This document shows, piece by piece, positions 1 through 8,656 of a stretch of 64,000 bases of DNA. A program made the translations under genes and the position numbers. The notes under the pieces were generated by a model. It saw only the letters and a program-made list of their open reading frames with translations. It was not told where the DNA came from and did no database searches. The first letter of the stretch is position 1. Each line of letters begins with the position of its first letter. The stretch is from Seleniivibrio sp. (GTDB taxonomy: Bacteria; Chrysiogenota; Deferribacteres; Deferribacterales; Geovibrionaceae), in NCBI RefSeq assembly GCF_021209385.1, contig NZ_JAJOIL010000028.1, positions 151,068-215,067 of the forward strand. The letters are read 5' to 3'.

Positions 1-54
1 CGCAAACCCATATGGCAAAGGCAAGCTTTGTCACTGAAAAAACTGTCAGATAGA

Positions 55-1626
55 TTAGATTATATCTTTTATGCCTTCAGGTTTTTTGTGTGCAATAATA
101 TACATAAATGCTGTTTTGAAAGGAATATAGAAAAGCAGGCTGACAGCAATCACCGTAACATAATCCCATATACCTCTCTTACTTAGAACTCCCGTAGCTA
201 TCACCATGAAAAAATTCAGCAGGTCGAATGGAACAAATATCCGTGTCATGCGGAACACCCGCGGAAACATCAGCACAGTTATAACTGTACCGCAGATTCC
301 AAGAACAGCAAGCCCATCTTTTTCTGCGAAAAATGCCGCAGCAAAGAACAGCCAGTAGGCTCCTGTACACGAAAAAAACAGTTCACCCACACTGTTGACC
401 CTGTAAACAAGAAGCACTGAAAATATTATACAGAACAACAGAACTGCCATAAGCCCAATCCGGTGGTAAGCTCCGGTTCTGTAGAAAAAGAACATCGAAA
501 AAAAAGCACAGAAAAATAATACACCGATGCTTATCTTCAAACCCAGCGCACTGGACTTCATCTGTGCGATACACGCAAGTCTGCGCTCTTGAAGCATCCT
601 GCTGTTAATATCTCCTATCAGTTTGCCGATGTCTGCAAAGTTGAGCAGTTTTATCATAAGCAGAAATAGGTAAAGTATTACAACAGCGAGAAGCACCATA
701 TAAAGCTTCTGGTCACGGAAGAATATAAGCGCCACTGCGGAAAGAATTATCGAAAGAGCATAGAATATCATAAGTGTCTGTCCGGCGCTGAGGTTCAGAT
801 CCAGCAGTTTATGGTGAAGATGTTCCCTGTCTGCCTTCATAGGGTTCTGAAAGCGCAGAAGCCTTCTGATTATTGCCAGAAAAGTATCGAACAGGGGAAT
901 GAGTATAAAAAGAGTTGGCATAAGAACCGACATTATCGTGTTGGTTTTAAATGAAGATGACAGTGAGATAACAGCAATATTAAAACCAAGAAACAGGCTG
1001 CCGGTATCGCCCATAAAAACTGAAGCTTTCGGCAGATTATAACGCAAAAAACCAAGTATTCCCCCAAGAAATGCCAGAGATATCATATAATTCATATTTT
1101 TATCAGCGAATGACGCCACCATCAGCGAACCGAACGCCATAAACGATATACCGCCTGCAAGCCCGTCAACCCCATCAATAAGATTGACCGCGTTTGTCAC
1201 AAGCGCTATCCAGAAATATGTCAGCAGAATCATTACAATATCATTGTTAAGCCATGTCAGCCAGGGAACGGAGAACTCAAACCGTACTCCCATAAAAAAG
1301 ATAACGACAGTTGCCGCAAGAACCTGAAAAAGAAGTTTGAGGATAGGAGATGCCCCTCTACTGTCGTCATAAACACCTATAAATATTATGAAAAAATTAG
1401 CTAGCGCCAGATACAGATATTCCAAATCAGGCTTGCAGAACACGAGAACGGAAATAAATACACCCGATATTATACCCATTCCACCGAGTCTCGGTGTGTG
1501 TCCGGAATGTATCTTCCTTTCGTCGGGAATATCTATAATGCCAAGCCTCACAGCCATATCAGTAAACAGAGGAACCGTCAGGGTACTTACCAGAAAAGAG
1601 AAGAGAAGAATGTTTAAATTGTTCAT
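55..1626 (-). CDS. WecA/TagO-family undecaprenyl-phosphate sugar-1-phosphate transferase, C-terminally extended
   Basis: Polytopic membrane enzyme of glycosyltransferase family 4 (MraY/WecA/TagO), which transfers a sugar-1-phosphate from a UDP-sugar to undecaprenyl phosphate at the inner membrane to start O-antigen or other surface glycan synthesis. Visible family motifs are DIPDERKIHSG near residue 35 followed by PRLGG, the Asp-rich YDD and NAVNLIDGVDGLAGG segments, FMGDTGSLFLG, and the cytosolic His-rich REHLHHKLL loop. At 523 residues it is longer than the usual 320-380; the last 170 or so residues form further hydrophobic helices with no catalytic motif I recognise. It lies 67 bp downstream of speB on the same strand and may be a separate unit. 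The acceptor sugar cannot be told from sequence. Confidence 0.88.
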   Translation of the reverse strand: MNNLNILLFSFLVSTLTVPLFTDMAVRLGIIDIPDERKIHSGHTPRLGGMGIISGVFISVLVFCKPDLEYLYLALANFFIIFIGVYDDSRGASPILKLLFQVLAATVVIFFMGVRFEFSVPWLTWLNNDIVMILLTYFWIALVTNAVNLIDGVDGLAGGISFMAFGSLMVASFADKNMNYMISLAFLGGILGFLRYNLPKASVFMGDTGSLFLGFNIAVISLSSSFKTNTIMSVLMPTLFILIPLFDTFLAIIRRLLRFQNPMKADREHLHHKLLDLNLSAGQTLMIFYALSIILSAVALIFFRDQKLYMVLLAVVILYLFLLMIKLLNFADIGKLIGDINSRMLQERRLACIAQMKSSALGLKISIGVLFFCAFFSMFFFYRTGAYHRIGLMAVLLFCIIFSVLLVYRVNSVGELFFSCTGAYWLFFAAAFFAEKDGLAVLGICGTVITVLMFPRVFRMTRIFVPFDLLNFFMVIATGVLSKRGIWDYVTVIAVSLLFYIPFKTAFMYIIAHKKPEGIKDII

Positions 1627-1693
1627 ACCTGTCCGTAGATATTGAAAAACTTAAACAATAATACCGCTTTATATATGCTTTGTACAGTAGATT

Positions 1694-2584
1694 TCAGGAA
1701 ATTCCAAACTGAGCTTTTACTTTGGAGCTTCTGGAGACATATCCCATTATGTTGTAAACAAGCTGTGCCGCTGTAAAATCCGCGCTGTGCAGACCGTCCA
1801 TAGGTGCATATTCCAGAACATCAAACCCAATACAGATACGCTGTCTGACAATGCTGTCAATGAGCCGCATGGACTGATACCATGTCAATCCGCCGGGTAC
1901 AGGAGTGCCTGTGGCGGGCATAATTGATGAATCAAGCGCATCTATATCGAATGTAATGAAAACTTTTTCAGGAAAATCATCCGGCAGGCGAAAAGCATCT
2001 GTGCCGTCGCGGTCAACATCCTCAGCATCCATAAACGGAATGTTGTAATGAAGACGGGTCTGGTGTTCTTCCAGACAATAGCTTCTGGTGCCGATTTGAT
2101 ATATCGGTATGCCCTTGTCTATCGTGCGTTTCATAACACAGGCATGGCTGTATTTCGATCCTTCATAACTATCGCGCAGGTCAGCATGTGCATCAAACTG
2201 AACAACGCCGAACTCTTTGCCGTATTTCGCTATAAGAGCGTCAATCACTCCGTTGGTAACGGTATGTTCGCCGCCCAGAACAACGGGCATCTTCCCGCAG
2301 ATCATGCATTTAAGGACAGCATCCTTTATATTTGTCAGCGCCTCTTCATGGCCGCCTGAGCAGTCCACAGGCTCGTATGTACAGATGCCGTACTGAGCGG
2401 GAGTGCTTTTCCCGTCGAAAACCTCAAGCTGGCACGATGCTGAAAGTATGGCGTCCGGTCCTGCAGCAGTTCCTGAACCGTATGACACGGATTTTTCGTA
2501 AGGCACGGGAATAACGTGAAAAAGTGCCTCTTCCGGTTTTGACTGGGGAACGTCATCCCCGTGGAAAGTTATAAATTCGCTCAT
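1694..2584 (-). CDS. speB: Agmatinase (agmatine to putrescine plus urea)
   Basis: Cytosolic ureohydrolase of the arginase/agmatinase fold with a dinuclear Mn centre. The metal-binding motifs are all present: GGEHT near residue 104, FDAHADLRD near residue 130 and FDIDALDSS near residue 211, followed by the GTPVPGG loop. Length (296 residues) is normal. Its ATG overlaps the stop of nspC by four bases (ATGA), so it is translationally coupled as the last gene of a spermidine operon. It hydrolyses the agmatine made by SpeA two genes upstream, giving putrescine for the carboxyspermidine dehydrogenase. The identity of the family is clear; agmatine rather than another guanidine substrate is inferred from the neighbouring speA. 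Confidence 0.93.
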   Translation of the reverse strand: MSEFITFHGDDVPQSKPEEALFHVIPVPYEKSVSYGSGTAAGPDAILSASCQLEVFDGKSTPAQYGICTYEPVDCSGGHEEALTNIKDAVLKCMICGKMPVVLGGEHTVTNGVIDALIAKYGKEFGVVQFDAHADLRDSYEGSKYSHACVMKRTIDKGIPIYQIGTRSYCLEEHQTRLHYNIPFMDAEDVDRDGTDAFRLPDDFPEKVFITFDIDALDSSIMPATGTPVPGGLTWYQSMRLIDSIVRQRICIGFDVLEYAPMDGLHSADFTAAQLVYNIMGYVSRSSKVKAQFGIS

Positions 2585-3750
2585 GACAACCTGTTTTTAT
2601 AATCTTCGTATCCGAACCTGCGCACCACTTCCAGCGTTCCTTTTTCAAGACTGAAAACTGTGATGTCCGGCAGTTCGACACCGTTGAAATTAGTATTTTT
2701 TACAAACGAGTAAAGCGCCATATCCGTAAAAACTAATCTGTCACCGATCTTTGGTTTTTCAGGGAAAGAATATGTACCTATGAAATCTCCGGCAAGGCAG
2801 GAGATACAGCCTATTTTACAGTCATTGGCAAATTCCCCAGCCTGCCCGGCACCTATAAGCACCGGACGGTAAGGCATGGCAAGCACGTCTGGCATATGGG
2901 TTTCAGCGGAAGAATCCGCAATGGCAATATCCACTCCGTTGTGTATAACATCAAGAACCTGAGTGACAAACACTCCGGCATTAAGAACAACCGCCTCGCC
3001 CGGCTCCAGATACACCTGTATGCCGTTATGTCTTTTGCGGAAATCAGATATTGTCTCACAGAGCAGTTCAACATCGTAATCCGAACGGGTGATGTGGTGT
3101 CCGCCGCCGAAATTTATCCATTTCATCTGCGGGATAAGATGTCCGTAGCGCTTTTCAAAACCCGCCAGAACACGGGTCAGAACATCGGAGTTCTGTTCGC
3201 ACATGGCATGAAAATGAAGCCCGCTGATACCTGTCAGGTCAACACCTTCCAGATCTTCGGGGTTAACGCCGAACCTTGACCCAGGCAGACACGGATTATA
3301 AAGATCCACCTCAACTTCGGCATGCCCGGGGTTGACACGCAGACCGACTTCAATATTTCTGCCGGAAGCAGCGATAGCCTCTCTGTGTGCGTGCCACTGG
3401 CTGACAGAGTTGAAAACTATATGGTCGCTGAACGCAATAGTGCACTCCATCTGTTTTTTGGTGAAAGCCGGCGAATAAGTATGCACCTCACGTCCGAACT
3501 CTTCGCGCCCCATCTGCGCTTCTATGGGTCCGCTGGCACATACTCCCTGCAGATAACGCGATATCAGCGGAAACACCTTTGGCAGAGCAAATGCTTTCAT
3601 GGCAAGGAGTATTCTAGCCCCAGTGCGTTTCTGCACGCTGTCCAGAAGTTCGCAGTTGCGGCGTATCACATCCTCGCTTATCAGATAACAGGGAGTATCC
3701 ACCCTGTCTGTGATATCTTTCGGAAAATCCGATATAGTAAGTTGACTCAT
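2581..3750 (-). CDS. nspC: Carboxynorspermidine/carboxyspermidine decarboxylase
   Basis: PLP enzyme of alanine-racemase fold (fold III), 389 residues, that removes the carboxyl of carboxyspermidine to give spermidine. The PLP lysine is in the LLAMKAFALPK segment near residue 52, the phosphate-binding GGGHH segment lies mid-protein, and the C-terminal half carries GEAVV and the MALYSFVKNTNFNG stretch typical of this family rather than of diaminopimelate decarboxylase. It starts only 2 bp after the stop of the carboxyspermidine dehydrogenase gene and overlaps speB, so substrate producer and consumer are encoded side by side. Norspermidine as product is possible if diaminopropane is available, but the speA/speB context favours spermidine. 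Confidence 0.92.
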   Translation of the reverse strand: MSQLTISDFPKDITDRVDTPCYLISEDVIRRNCELLDSVQKRTGARILLAMKAFALPKVFPLISRYLQGVCASGPIEAQMGREEFGREVHTYSPAFTKKQMECTIAFSDHIVFNSVSQWHAHREAIAASGRNIEVGLRVNPGHAEVEVDLYNPCLPGSRFGVNPEDLEGVDLTGISGLHFHAMCEQNSDVLTRVLAGFEKRYGHLIPQMKWINFGGGHHITRSDYDVELLCETISDFRKRHNGIQVYLEPGEAVVLNAGVFVTQVLDVIHNGVDIAIADSSAETHMPDVLAMPYRPVLIGAGQAGEFANDCKIGCISCLAGDFIGTYSFPEKPKIGDRLVFTDMALYSFVKNTNFNGVELPDITVFSLEKGTLEVVRRFGYEDYKNRLS

Positions 3751-3752
3751 TA

Positions 3753-4970
3753 CTACGCGGGAAGCTCGCCGTCAAAGTCCACAACCTGCCAAGGCAGACC
3801 GCATTTGTTCAGCTCATCCATAAAAACGTCGGGGTCGAGCTGTTCAACGTTGAAAACGCCTTCACCCTTCCAAACGCCTTTCAGCATCATCATAGCGCCT
3901 ATCATGGCGGGCACGCCTGTTGTATATGAAACAGCCTGAGCCTGAACCTCAAGATAGCACTCCGCGTGGTCGCATACGTTATAAATGTATTTTTTAAATC
4001 TTTTTCCGTCTTTTTCTCCGTCAAATACGCAGCCGATAACAGCTTTCCCCGTATAGTTTGTCCCCAGACTGCCCGGATCGGGAAGGAGTGCCTTGAGAAA
4101 CTGAAGAGGAATTATTTTAACGCCGTTGTATTCAACTTCATCGATACGGGTCATGCCCACGTTCTCAAGAACCTTGAGGTGTGTTATGTAGTTCTGGGAG
4201 AACGTCATCCAGAAGCGTATCTGTTTCAGACCTTTGATGTGTTTAACAAGTGACTCCATCTCTTCATGATAGAGCAGATAGCTCTCCTTTACACCCGCCT
4301 GAGGGTAGTCGAAGGGAAAATGGATACATTTGTCGTCAAGGATAGCGGGGGTCTCAACCCATTGTCCGTTTTTCCAGTGACGGACAACCTGCGTAACCTC
4401 GCGGATATTGATTTCAGGGTTAAAGTTTGTTGCAAATGGATGACCGTGATCACCCGCGTTGCAGTCGAGTATATCTATGGTTTCGATGCTGTCATATATG
4501 TGTTTCTGTGCGTAAGCGCAGAAGATGTTTGTAACACCTGGGTCGAACCCGCAGCCGAGAACAGCCATAAGCCCTTTATCTTTGAATTTGTCCTGATAAG
4601 CCCACTGCCATGAGTACTCAAAGTGCGCAGTATCCTTGGGTTCATAGTTTGCGGTATCCATGTAGTTAACATCGGTTTCAAGACACGCGTCCATTATGGT
4701 AAGATCCTGATAGGGAAGCGCCACGTTAAGCACAAGTTCGGGCTTGACGATGTTTATCACCCTTACAAGGTCAGCAACGTCATCTGCATCCACAGCGTAA
4801 GTTGTAACGTTCACTCCGTAAAGATCTTTCACCTCTTTTGCTATCTGGTCGCACTTGGATTTTGTGCGGCTTGCAAGATGGATATCCGAAAATACGTCAG
4901 TGTGCTGTGCGCATTTTTTAACAACTACGTTTCCGACGCCGCCGGCGCCTATTATAAGAATTTTTGACAT
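3753..4970 (-). CDS. Carboxy(nor)spermidine dehydrogenase (saccharopine dehydrogenase family)
   Basis: NAD(P)H-dependent enzyme of the saccharopine dehydrogenase/Lys9 family that condenses putrescine with aspartate semialdehyde to form carboxyspermidine. The Rossmann fingerprint GAGGVGNVV is at residues 8-16, and the LGCGFDPGVTNIFCAY segment marks the Lys9-like catalytic domain. Length is 405 residues. The function is set by context, because saccharopine dehydrogenases share this fold: it is followed 2 bp later by nspC and preceded by speA, so all four genes for arginine to spermidine are consecutive and no S-adenosylmethionine decarboxylase is needed. Confidence 0.9.
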   Translation of the reverse strand: MSKILIIGAGGVGNVVVKKCAQHTDVFSDIHLASRTKSKCDQIAKEVKDLYGVNVTTYAVDADDVADLVRVINIVKPELVLNVALPYQDLTIMDACLETDVNYMDTANYEPKDTAHFEYSWQWAYQDKFKDKGLMAVLGCGFDPGVTNIFCAYAQKHIYDSIETIDILDCNAGDHGHPFATNFNPEINIREVTQVVRHWKNGQWVETPAILDDKCIHFPFDYPQAGVKESYLLYHEEMESLVKHIKGLKQIRFWMTFSQNYITHLKVLENVGMTRIDEVEYNGVKIIPLQFLKALLPDPGSLGTNYTGKAVIGCVFDGEKDGKRFKKYIYNVCDHAECYLEVQAQAVSYTTGVPAMIGAMMMLKGVWKGEGVFNVEQLDPDVFMDELNKCGLPWQVVDFDGELPA

Positions 4971-4995
4971 AATATTCGCTCCTCTGAAAATTTTC

Positions 4996-5078
4996 TCCCC
5001 CTCTTACAAAAGGGAATTTTAGGGGGATTTACATTATTCTATTCAAAATCCACCCCGACCCTCCTTTTCAAAGGAGGG
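4996..5078. repeat. Intergenic inverted repeats, terminator-like, downstream of speA
   Basis: Two inverted repeats sit between speA and the dehydrogenase gene. One arm pair is TCCCCCT at 4996-5002 with AGGGGGA at 5021-5027; the other is a perfect CCCTCCTTT / AAAGGAGGG hairpin at 5059-5078. No long T-run follows, so it may be a partial terminator, an RNA processing or stability element, or a copy of a dispersed intergenic repeat. It separates speA from the three downstream genes and could lower their expression relative to speA. Confidence 0.55.
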
Positions 5079-5085
5079 AGCAAGA

Positions 5086-7011
5086 TCAGTCTTTCTCGAA
5101 ATATGTATAGCCTCGCAGACCTTCGTCGAAACCGTTGAGAATGTCCTTGCGTTCTTTACCTGAGATGAAACCCTGCTGGACAGCATCTTCCGCTATCTTT
5201 TTAAGTCTGTGCTTCATCGCTTTAACGTCGTATTCCACATACGAAAGCACGTCCGCCACAGAATCCCCTTCAAGCTCTCTCACAACCTGATACGAGCCGT
5301 CCAGATGCACATTGATAGACACCACATTTGTGTCGCCGAACAGGTTGTGCAGGTCGCCCAGCGTCTCCTGATATGCACCGACAAGGAACACGCCGAGGTA
5401 ATACTCGTCGCTGTCCTTCAGGTCATGCAGAAGTATCGCGTTCTTGTCATGTGAATAGTCAGGGAAATTATCTATTTTGCCGTCACAGTCGCAGGTTATG
5501 TCCGAAATTATAGCCGGACGGGTAGGGGCTTCATTCAGCCTGTGGATAGGCATAACAGGGAATATCTGGTTTATAGCCCAGACGTCCGGAAGCGACTGGA
5601 ACAGTGAAAAGTTTCCATAGTATATATCGTAAAGCAGCTTATCTATGTCCTGAACGTCCTTAGGAACGTGGGTCATAGTTCTCGCTGTTGATGAAATCTT
5701 CATAAGTATGTGACGCACGAGGTTTTCAGCCATAGCACGCTGGCGAAGGGTTATCTGACCGTGTTTGAAAAGCTGTTTCGCCTGATTTCTGTAAAACAGG
5801 GCATCGTTACAGCTCTCCTGTATGCTTCTTGGGGATACATCGTTGTACGTCACCAGAAGGTTGTCAAGCAGACCGCCGTTGCATTTCGGAAGCTCTTCAG
5901 GTATCGGGTGCGGCACAAATGTTGACACATCCAAAACATTGAACAGCAACACCGAATAGTAAGCGACAGTTACACGACCTGACTCTGTAATTATGGTCGG
6001 ATGAGGGATGCCTTTTTTACCTATTACGTTAATTATGGATTCCACAACGTCGTAGCAGTATTCCTCAACAGAGTAGTTACGGCTTGAATGGTAGTTGGTG
6101 CTTGAACCGTCGTAATCCACCGCAAGACCGCCGCCGAAATCTATGAAGCCCATGGGCGCGCCCTCGTTAACCAGTTCTTCGTATATTCGGCACGCTTCCA
6201 GAGCGCCCGCGCGGATATCGCGGATGTTGGGAATCTGCGAACCTATATGATAATGGAGGAGTTTAAGGCAATCCAGCTTATTCTCCTCTTTAAGTCTGTC
6301 AAGAACGTCTACCATCTGGCTGATGTTCAGTCCGAAAACGCTGTTGTCACCGCCGGATTCCGACCACTGACCCTCAGCCTGTGTTGAGAGCTTGCCGCGC
6401 AGACCGAGAAGGGGGCGGACTTTAAGCTTTTTCGCACGTTCAAGGATAAGGTCAACCTCGCCCGGCACCTCTATGACAAAGAAACACTGATACCCCATTT
6501 TGACCGCGTTCAGTCCGAGGTCAATGAACTCCTCGTCTTTGTAGCCGTTGCAGATGAGACACGCGTCACGGTTTTGCAGCATGCTTATCGCCGCAAGAAG
6601 TTCCGGTTTGCTTCCGGCCTCAAGTCCATGGTTGAACTCTTTGCCGAACTCGGATATCGCCTCGATAACCTGTTCCTGCTGGTTCACCTTAATAGGGAAA
6701 ACTCCCTTATATTGTCCCTGATAACCGGTTTCGTCTATCACCTTGCGGAATGTCTGGTGCAGAAGTTTTATCTGTGAACCCAGAATATTCTCGATACGCA
6801 GGATGACAGGCATGCTCATGCCGCGTTCCTCAATCTCCTGAACAATATCATAAAGGCTGATACGCGCTCCGTTGTCCTTCCCGAAAGGAGTAACAGTCAC
6901 ATCTCCAAGCGGATTTATTGAAAAATAATCCGCACCCCATTTGTTGATTCCGTACAGTTCTTCGGAATCCTGTATGGTCCAGTTTTTACATTTTTCAGGA
7001 TCACGCCACAT
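5086..7011 (-). CDS. speA: Biosynthetic arginine decarboxylase
   Basis: Large PLP-dependent decarboxylase of the alanine-racemase fold (641 residues with the chosen start) converting arginine to agmatine, the first step of the adjacent spermidine pathway. The PLP lysine is in GVFPIKVNQQ near residue 100, with the LLHYHIGSQ and GGGLAVDYDG segments following and the four-helix inserted region typical of SpeA in the second half. I place the start at 7011 because a good GGGAG Shine-Dalgarno lies about 8 nt upstream and the family normally begins near the WTIQDSEELYGI motif; a longer reading to 7062 lacks a ribosome site. A sigma70 promoter is found about 95 nt upstream. Confidence 0.95.
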   Translation of the reverse strand: MWRDPEKCKNWTIQDSEELYGINKWGADYFSINPLGDVTVTPFGKDNGARISLYDIVQEIEERGMSMPVILRIENILGSQIKLLHQTFRKVIDETGYQGQYKGVFPIKVNQQEQVIEAISEFGKEFNHGLEAGSKPELLAAISMLQNRDACLICNGYKDEEFIDLGLNAVKMGYQCFFVIEVPGEVDLILERAKKLKVRPLLGLRGKLSTQAEGQWSESGGDNSVFGLNISQMVDVLDRLKEENKLDCLKLLHYHIGSQIPNIRDIRAGALEACRIYEELVNEGAPMGFIDFGGGLAVDYDGSSTNYHSSRNYSVEEYCYDVVESIINVIGKKGIPHPTIITESGRVTVAYYSVLLFNVLDVSTFVPHPIPEELPKCNGGLLDNLLVTYNDVSPRSIQESCNDALFYRNQAKQLFKHGQITLRQRAMAENLVRHILMKISSTARTMTHVPKDVQDIDKLLYDIYYGNFSLFQSLPDVWAINQIFPVMPIHRLNEAPTRPAIISDITCDCDGKIDNFPDYSHDKNAILLHDLKDSDEYYLGVFLVGAYQETLGDLHNLFGDTNVVSINVHLDGSYQVVRELEGDSVADVLSYVEYDVKAMKHRLKKIAEDAVQQGFISGKERKDILNGFDEGLRGYTYFEKD

Positions 7012-7110
7012 TAGCAAACTCCCGCAGTTTATCTTAGGACAGGAAAATCTACGGAAAAACATTCAGGATGTCAACATAATACTATAGCCCAAACGTTATT
7101 TTTCATCATA

Positions 7111-7139
7111 ATTATAACATTGCAGTCTAAAAAATGCAA
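7111..7139 (-). promoter_or_regulatory. Sigma70 promoter for speA
   Basis: Reading the minus strand, TTGCAT (7134-7139) and TATAAT (7111-7116) are separated by exactly 17 bp, close to consensus. Transcription would start near 7104, giving a leader of roughly 90 nt before the speA ATG. The remainder of the 7012-7390 intergenic region is AT-rich and holds no gene that I can support; I see no equally good promoter for the plus-strand kinase gene. Confidence 0.75.
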
Positions 7140-7390
7140 AAACGCAGGAAAATATATGATTACCCGACTTATCACATTAACATATTCATAATAAAGATAT
7201 TATACAGGAGTTTTACAGTTTTATGACATCAAATATATCTTATTTTTACAGAATATACTGCCATTTTGCTAAAAAAACTGCCGATTCCTGATTATTAATA
7301 TCAGGCTTTACAGAAACTGTGTAGAATTTGCACAGCAGACGGCAAATTTTACCAATGTAAATTTTTGGCACTGTGGTGTATTATTCCCTT

Positions 7391-8656
7391 ATGAACAACA
7401 CAACAGTAAAAAAACTGAAAAACCTGCTTATAGCCGCACTGATCCTGAACCTTCTGGTGATATTCGCCCAGATATACAATACAGTCTCGACGCTTAAGAG
7501 TGCGAGAAACTCGCTGGCACTGACAGGATTTGCGGCACTTACAACCTTTGAAGGCGGAAGAAGAGCCATGATGGCACTTAATCCGGAATTTGCACCCCGC
7601 TTCAAAGCATTTTTAAGAGAAACCGCCGGCACTTCAGCTGTGCGCTCCATATATCTTTTCGACAAGGGAGGAAATGTACTGCTGAACACCGGCGACATTG
7701 AACTGCCGAATTTTCCAATAGGAAACAGGCTGGTTGCACAAACGTCGGAAGGGATTCTGGTCATAAAACCTATGATATCACATCATCTCGGCATGGGGAT
7801 GGGAAGAGGAATGGGCAGAATGATGTCAGAAACAGGACCGGAGCCGGAACCTATACAGAGTCCCATCGCTTTCGCCGGAGCTCTGGTTGACGATTCAAAC
7901 CTTAAGAACCTGCGCACGTCACAGTTCAGCTTTCTCGGCAGTGTCATACTGCTTCAGATACTTCTAGGCACAGTATTCTTCTACAGCTTCCGCATGTCAA
8001 AACAGCACTCGGAACAGACACGTCTGCTGGAGCTGGCTGAACGTGAAGCGGAGATGGGTAAAATGTCCCTTGTTATGGCACACGAACTTAAAAACCCGCT
8101 GAGCTCCGTTAAAGGTCTTATCGAATTTTCCGCAAAAAAAAGCGAAGGAACCACTAAAGATATAGCGGAAAGATGCGTGGAAGAGCTCTCCAGACTGGAC
8201 AGAATAGTAAACGATTTCCTTACATACGGCAGAGACATCACAATTGAAAAAAGTGAAGTGTCAGTTACAGAGCTTGCAAAGCGCACGGCTGAACTTTTGC
8301 AGGCGGATGCCGGGATTAAGGGCATCACCATAGACGTGACCGGAAAACACCATGCTATACAGGCGGACAGCGCAAAGATGATGCAGGTGCTTTTCAATCT
8401 CCTGCTGAACGCTGTTCAGGCTGCACCCGAAAACAGCACAGTGTCAGTGAATTTCACAGGGCACTCGCTCACAGTTTCCAATGAAATAACCGGACATATC
8501 GCCGATGCGGACAAAATAGGCACTCCGTTCTACACTACAAAGACAGTCGGAACAGGACTTGGCATTGCTATAATAAAAAGAATACTCGCCCTCCACGGGT
8601 TCGGCTTTACCATACACGCGGACGAGAAATTCATCGCGGAGATAACATTCTCATGA
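7391..8656 (+). CDS. Sensor histidine kinase, ZraS/NtrB-like, with Met-rich periplasmic loop
   Basis: Membrane histidine kinase of about 421 residues. Helix 1 (about residues 10-30) and a second helix near residue 190 bracket a periplasmic domain; just before the second helix is a Met/Gly/His-rich stretch (HHLGMGMGRGMGRMM, near residues 128-142). The cytoplasmic part has the HisKA box MAHELKNPLSS, then NLLLNAVQAA (N box) and GTGLG (G box) of the ATPase domain. Its stop overlaps the start of the sigma54-dependent regulator by four bases, so the two form a pair. The Met-rich loop suggests binding of a soft metal such as copper or silver, or redox sensing; this is inference. A GTG 18 nt upstream is an alternative start; neither start has a clear Shine-Dalgarno. 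Confidence 0.85.
   Translation: MNNTTVKKLKNLLIAALILNLLVIFAQIYNTVSTLKSARNSLALTGFAALTTFEGGRRAMMALNPEFAPRFKAFLRETAGTSAVRSIYLFDKGGNVLLNTGDIELPNFPIGNRLVAQTSEGILVIKPMISHHLGMGMGRGMGRMMSETGPEPEPIQSPIAFAGALVDDSNLKNLRTSQFSFLGSVILLQILLGTVFFYSFRMSKQHSEQTRLLELAEREAEMGKMSLVMAHELKNPLSSVKGLIEFSAKKSEGTTKDIAERCVEELSRLDRIVNDFLTYGRDITIEKSEVSVTELAKRTAELLQADAGIKGITIDVTGKHHAIQADSAKMMQVLFNLLLNAVQAAPENSTVSVNFTGHSLTVSNEITGHIADADKIGTPFYTTKTVGTGLGIAIIKRILALHGFGFTIHADEKFIAEITFS

Noticed and set aside
7360..7385. Sigma54 promoter at TTTGGCACTGTGGTGTA upstream of the kinase gene
   Set aside because: The TGGCAC half is present, but no GC doublet is found at the required 10-bp spacing.
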